Source: an uncultured Candidatus Melainabacteria bacterium (GTDB taxonomy: Bacteria; Cyanobacteriota; Vampirovibrionia; Gastranaerophilales; Gastranaerophilaceae). Taken from it: a stretch of 64,000 bases of DNA. Under the pieces are notes generated by a model. It saw nothing but the letters and a program-made list of their open reading frames with translations. It was not told the origin of the DNA and searched no databases. The translations under genes were made by a program, and so were the position numbers. The stretch is from NCBI GenBank assembly GCA_947364235.1, contig CANARY010000006.1, positions 124,001 through 188,000 on the forward strand. Direction: 5' to 3'. How positions within the stretch are numbered: the stretch's first letter is position 1; each line of letters starts with the position of its first letter. Below, piece after piece: positions 61,506 through 64,000 of this stretch.

Positions 61506-62363
61506 ATGGCAATTACAGTGAACAGCAAAAAGAAACAAGTAAAGAAAACTTTTCAAGAACTTATCAACGACTTAATGGGTTCAAGTTCTGAAAAAGTTAG
61601 ATATAATGCTGCCCGTGTTTTAGGTGAAATGGGTGATTCTAAAGCTGTTGAGCCGTTAATTGATGTTTTGAAAAACGACAAAAACGGTTCTGTTCGTTTA
61701 TATGCAGCACGTGCATTGGGCGAATTGGGCGATTCTAAAGCAACTGAACATTTAATTGAATCTTTAAGAGAAGACCGAAACGTTGACGTTAGAGTTCGTG
61801 CAGCTAGAGCTCTTGGACGTTTAGGCGGTAAAATTGTTGTTGAACCGCTTGTTGAAGCTTTAAACGATGAAAATTCTCAAGTTTGCATTACAGCAACAGA
61901 TGCTCTTATTGAAATCGGCGATGTTGCAACAGATGCTTTGATGAAATCTTTAGACCATGAAAAAGTTAACGTTAGATGTGATGCTACACGTGCTTTGGGT
62001 GAAATCGGAAACAAAAAATGCGTTGATAAAATTATCAACATGTTATACGATGAATGGGTTAACGTTAGAATTTATGCAGTAACTTCTTTAGGCAAGCTTA
62101 ATGACAAAAAAGCTGTTCCTGCTTTAATTGATGTTATGAAAAACCGTTCTGAAAATGATTTAGTTAGAGCAGGAGCTGCTGCAGCTCTTGGAGTACTTCG
62201 TGATCAGAGAGCTCTTCTTCCTTTAAGAGAACTAATTATGGAAGCGGAAGAGTTAGGTGAGTTAGAAGATACAGCTCTTAAATCTTTCAAAAAAATTATG
62301 GCAGCTAACTGGCAAGCTATCCCAGGAGCTACTCAACAAAAGAAACCTGCTGGTTCTTTCTAG
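61506..62363 (+). CDS. HEAT-repeat (PBS lyase-like) protein
   Basis: The 285-aa product is built of about seven HEAT repeats of near 31 residues: VRYNAARVLGEMGDSKAVEPLIDVLKND, VRLYAARALGELGDSKATEHLIESL, VRVRAARALGRLGGKIVVEPLVEAL, VRCDATRALGEIGNKK and so on. HEAT proteins of this kind include phycobilin lyases in photosynthetic cyanobacteria, but the short repeat type is common in scaffolds. Here phycobiliprotein genes are absent, so a scaffold role is more likely. CGGAGG precedes the ATG and a terminator follows. Confidence 0.9.
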   Translation: MAITVNSKKKQVKKTFQELINDLMGSSSEKVRYNAARVLGEMGDSKAVEPLIDVLKNDKNGSVRLYAARALGELGDSKATEHLIESLREDRNVDVRVRAARALGRLGGKIVVEPLVEALNDENSQVCITATDALIEIGDVATDALMKSLDHEKVNVRCDATRALGEIGNKKCVDKIINMLYDEWVNVRIYAVTSLGKLNDKKAVPALIDVMKNRSENDLVRAGAAAALGVLRDQRALLPLRELIMEAEELGELEDTALKSFKKIMAANWQAIPGATQQKKPAGSF

Positions 62364-62376
62364 GAAATAATTAATT

Positions 62377-62417
62377 AAAAAAAGGGCGGATTTGATTTTA
62401 TCAAACTCGCCCTTTTT
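62377..62417 (+). terminator. Terminator between the HEAT gene and the dehydrogenase
   Basis: AAAAAAAGGGCG and CGCCCTTTTTT flank an imperfect inner stem (TTTGAT/ATCAAA). It ends the HEAT gene and, read the other way, the zinc dehydrogenase. Confidence 0.85.
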
Positions 62418-62420
62418 TCA

Positions 62421-63386
62421 TCATAATTTAATCAAAATCTTTAAATTTTCTTTTGCTTTATTAGCTTCAAACGCTTCAAGAGCATCATCAATTGAGTACA
62501 CACCGCTAATAAAAGGAGTAAAGTCTATGCGATTATTTTTTAATAATCTAAGCGCAGGTGCAAACTGACCGCAGCGGGAACCGAGTACAGTAATCTCATC
62601 AATTACAATTGGAGCAAGATTAAGCTCTTTTCCTGAAGCTACAGTACTTTTCAGTACAAGAACTCCTCGCGGTTTAGTAAGGGCCATTGAAGTTTCAAAA
62701 CCAGAAGCTGTTCCTGTTGCTTCTACTACAACATCATAAATTTTTTCAGGGCGAAATTCATTCAGCAGTTTGGTTTTCACACCTTGTTCTGCAGCTATAT
62801 CAAGTTTATTCTGGTGTTTACCAACTAACAATACATCTAAGTTTTGAGCATTTAATGTTAAAGCTGTTGTAAGCCCAAGCTTACCGTCGCCTAAAACAAC
62901 AATTTTTTGCGTCGGTTCAATATGGAGCTGTTCAGTTATTTCACAAGCCGCCGCAAGCGGTTCTACAAAAACAGCCTGCTCATCAGTTACATTATCAGGT
63001 ACTTCAAAAAGAACATTAACCGGCATTATCATGTACTCTGCAAAACAGCCGTCTTTTTTCCAAATACCAAGAGTATGACGATTTGGACAATGTCTGTAAT
63101 TTTTCTTAGCGCACCATTCGCACTCAGGATCATTGCATCCATAACTAATTTCTGCCGTTACCCTTTTACCAATAAGCGATTTGTCTTCAGAGTTAACATC
63201 TTCTACAACCCCGACAAATTCATGTCCGAGAACGCCTGAATATCCCATGTATCCTTTGGTAATCTCATAATCTGTATTACATATCCCGGCAAGCTTAACT
63301 TTAATAAGAGCTTCGCCTTTTTGTGGAATTGGTTTAGGATAATTTTTATCCAGTTTTAATTCTTTATCAAATACAATTGCTTTCAT
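62421..63386 (-). CDS. Zinc-dependent medium-chain dehydrogenase
   Basis: The start at 63386 has GGAGG about 8 nt upstream. The 321-aa product is an MDR-family alcohol dehydrogenase: catalytic zinc ligands in GICNTDYE and GHEFVG, structural zinc Cys in CNDPECEWCAKKNYRHC, and an NAD(P) loop VVLGDGKLG. It oxidises or reduces an alcohol or polyol; a threonine or sugar alcohol substrate is as likely as ethanol. It is not linked by operon to the 2-oxoacid decarboxylase at 4836. Confidence 0.9.
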   Translation of the reverse strand: MKAIVFDKELKLDKNYPKPIPQKGEALIKVKLAGICNTDYEITKGYMGYSGVLGHEFVGVVEDVNSEDKSLIGKRVTAEISYGCNDPECEWCAKKNYRHCPNRHTLGIWKKDGCFAEYMIMPVNVLFEVPDNVTDEQAVFVEPLAAACEITEQLHIEPTQKIVVLGDGKLGLTTALTLNAQNLDVLLVGKHQNKLDIAAEQGVKTKLLNEFRPEKIYDVVVEATGTASGFETSMALTKPRGVLVLKSTVASGKELNLAPIVIDEITVLGSRCGQFAPALRLLKNNRIDFTPFISGVYSIDDALEAFEANKAKENLKILIKL

Positions 63387-63524
63387 CACAAAATCCTCCA
63401 AACTCAAGAATAGCACAAATACAGGCTTCTAGGTTTAGATGTAAAAAAGTCTTTACAATCCTTAGTTAGATTTAAAAAATGTTGTAATATATTCTTGTAC
63501 TTGATTTTGAAACAAAGCTCAAAA

Positions 63525-63577
63525 GCTGCGTAGGAGAAATCTTTCAAGGGTATGAGGGTGTAAAGCGCCCATTCAGC
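63525..63577 (+). promoter_or_regulatory. Possible structured leader of the last gene
   Basis: GCTG (63525) pairs with CAGC (63574), enclosing a hairpin GGGTG/CGCCC (63556-63570). It lies just before a strong ribosome binding site. It does not match a riboswitch class I know. Confidence 0.3.
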
Positions 63578-63600
63578 AATAACTTTAGGAGGTTTAATTA

Positions 63601-63972
63601 ATGCAGCACTGCTGTAAATTCAAACCTGCGGATATTTACTATCTCAGGGAAAATAATCTATATTCTTCAAGAAGACTCGCAATAGGGTTTTGTCCAAGAT
63701 GCGAAAAACCTGTTGCAGAATTGATTGAATGGAGATTTGACGGAATTTTAAACAGAACAACTGCCTCAGGAATTAAAGCAAATGATTTAATGATTAAACA
63801 TAAAGATGAAATCCTCTACTCTATGAAAGAATGCAACAATTCAAAGTTTAAATCAAAACCTTACGGATGGGTTTATGGAGTTAATAAGCTTATCAAATCA
63901 AAAAAACGTGAAATCATCAGGCAATATGCTTACGATTTTTATGGAAATAAAGAATTAATAAAAACTTACTAA
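63601..63972 (+). CDS. Small Cys-rich protein of unknown function
   Basis: TTAGGAGG lies 10 nt before the ATG. The 123-aa product has MQHCCKF near its start and a zinc-knuckle-like GFCPRCEKPVAEL at residues about 29-41, then a helical basic part (NKLIKSKKREIIRQYAYDFYGNKELI). Phage and lineage-specific proteins with a CxxC pair and a basic tail often bind nucleic acid, but I recognise no family. It ends 28 nt before the window edge. Confidence 0.75.
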   Translation: MQHCCKFKPADIYYLRENNLYSSRRLAIGFCPRCEKPVAELIEWRFDGILNRTTASGIKANDLMIKHKDEILYSMKECNNSKFKSKPYGWVYGVNKLIKSKKREIIRQYAYDFYGNKELIKTY

Positions 63973-64000
63973 ATATCATCTTTGACCGGAGATTGTCGTT

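Noticed and set aside
61506..62363. Phycobilin lyase function for the HEAT-repeat protein
   Set aside because: Repeat similarity alone is not enough, and no phycobiliprotein or photosynthesis gene is present in the window.

Overview
The window is AT-rich, gene-dense bacterial DNA. It encodes a diderm envelope (a WaaA-type Kdo transferase and flagellar P- and L-ring proteins), a flagellum, fermentative enzymes (a pyruvate formate-lyase system and a thiamine-diphosphate decarboxylase) and no respiratory or photosynthetic genes. With several proteins carrying an N-terminal ISFK-type motif, this suggests an anaerobic gut Melainabacteria/Vampirovibrionia member (Gastranaerophilales-like). The assignment is an inference from gene content; the window has no rRNA, tRNA or CRISPR array that I can see.

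Layout. 1-4.2 kb: the end of a secreted TPR protein, a ribbon-helix-helix regulator and a large protein of unknown function. 4.3-6.6 kb: gmk and a pyruvate/indolepyruvate decarboxylase-like gene. 6.7-19.0 kb: the most unusual part, two mirror-image five-gene operons (A on the minus strand, B on the plus strand) of type IV pilin-like proteins. They diverge from a perfect 291-bp inverted repeat (12341-12631 and 12955-13245) that holds the promoters, ribosome binding sites and first 37 codons of both leading genes. The 323-bp spacer between the arms carries a left-facing promoter, three tandem hairpins and a G-quadruplex-type G-run. 19.0-23.5 kb: uvrA and uvrC. 24-26.6 kb: a naturally split pyruvate formate-lyase, with a 694-aa catalytic chain and a separate 80-aa glycyl-radical chain; its activase gene pflA is at 34.6-35.3 kb. 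26.6-35.9 kb: a metallo-hydrolase, a starch/glycogen synthase-like protein, a GNAT protein, glmS, ahcY, pflA and plsY. 36-40.8 kb: an NTPase-TPR protein, rsmG, waaA and a glycosyltransferase. 40.9-49.6 kb: an eleven-gene flagellar operon (transglycosylase, flgF, flgG, flgA, flgI, flgJ N-part, unknown, flgH, flgN, flgK, flgL). 49.8-56.8 kb: a TPR protein, an Orn/Lys/Arg decarboxylase, a nuclease-like membrane protein, an XRE regulator, serS, queA, a small regulator-like protein and yidC. 56.9-59.5 kb: a second flagellar operon (motB-like, fliL, fliM, fliN). 59.5-64 kb: a soluble histidine kinase, a HEAT-repeat protein, a zinc dehydrogenase and a small Cys-rich protein.

Functional links. Pyruvate can go to acetyl-CoA plus formate through the split PFL and PflA, or to acetaldehyde plus CO2 through the decarboxylase, with the zinc dehydrogenase as a possible but unproven partner. 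The two flagellar operons supply hook, rod, ring and switch parts. The twin pilin operons look like two alternative surface filament or adhesin sets.

Two expression features recur. At least five genes (uvrA, the MBL hydrolase, the NTPase-TPR gene, the 72-aa regulator-like gene and the histidine kinase) have a sigma-70 -10 box 6-7 nt before the ATG and no Shine-Dalgarno, so they should make leaderless mRNA. Three genes share a different promoter-like layout, CAATT then ACTTTATATA exactly 20 nt downstream.
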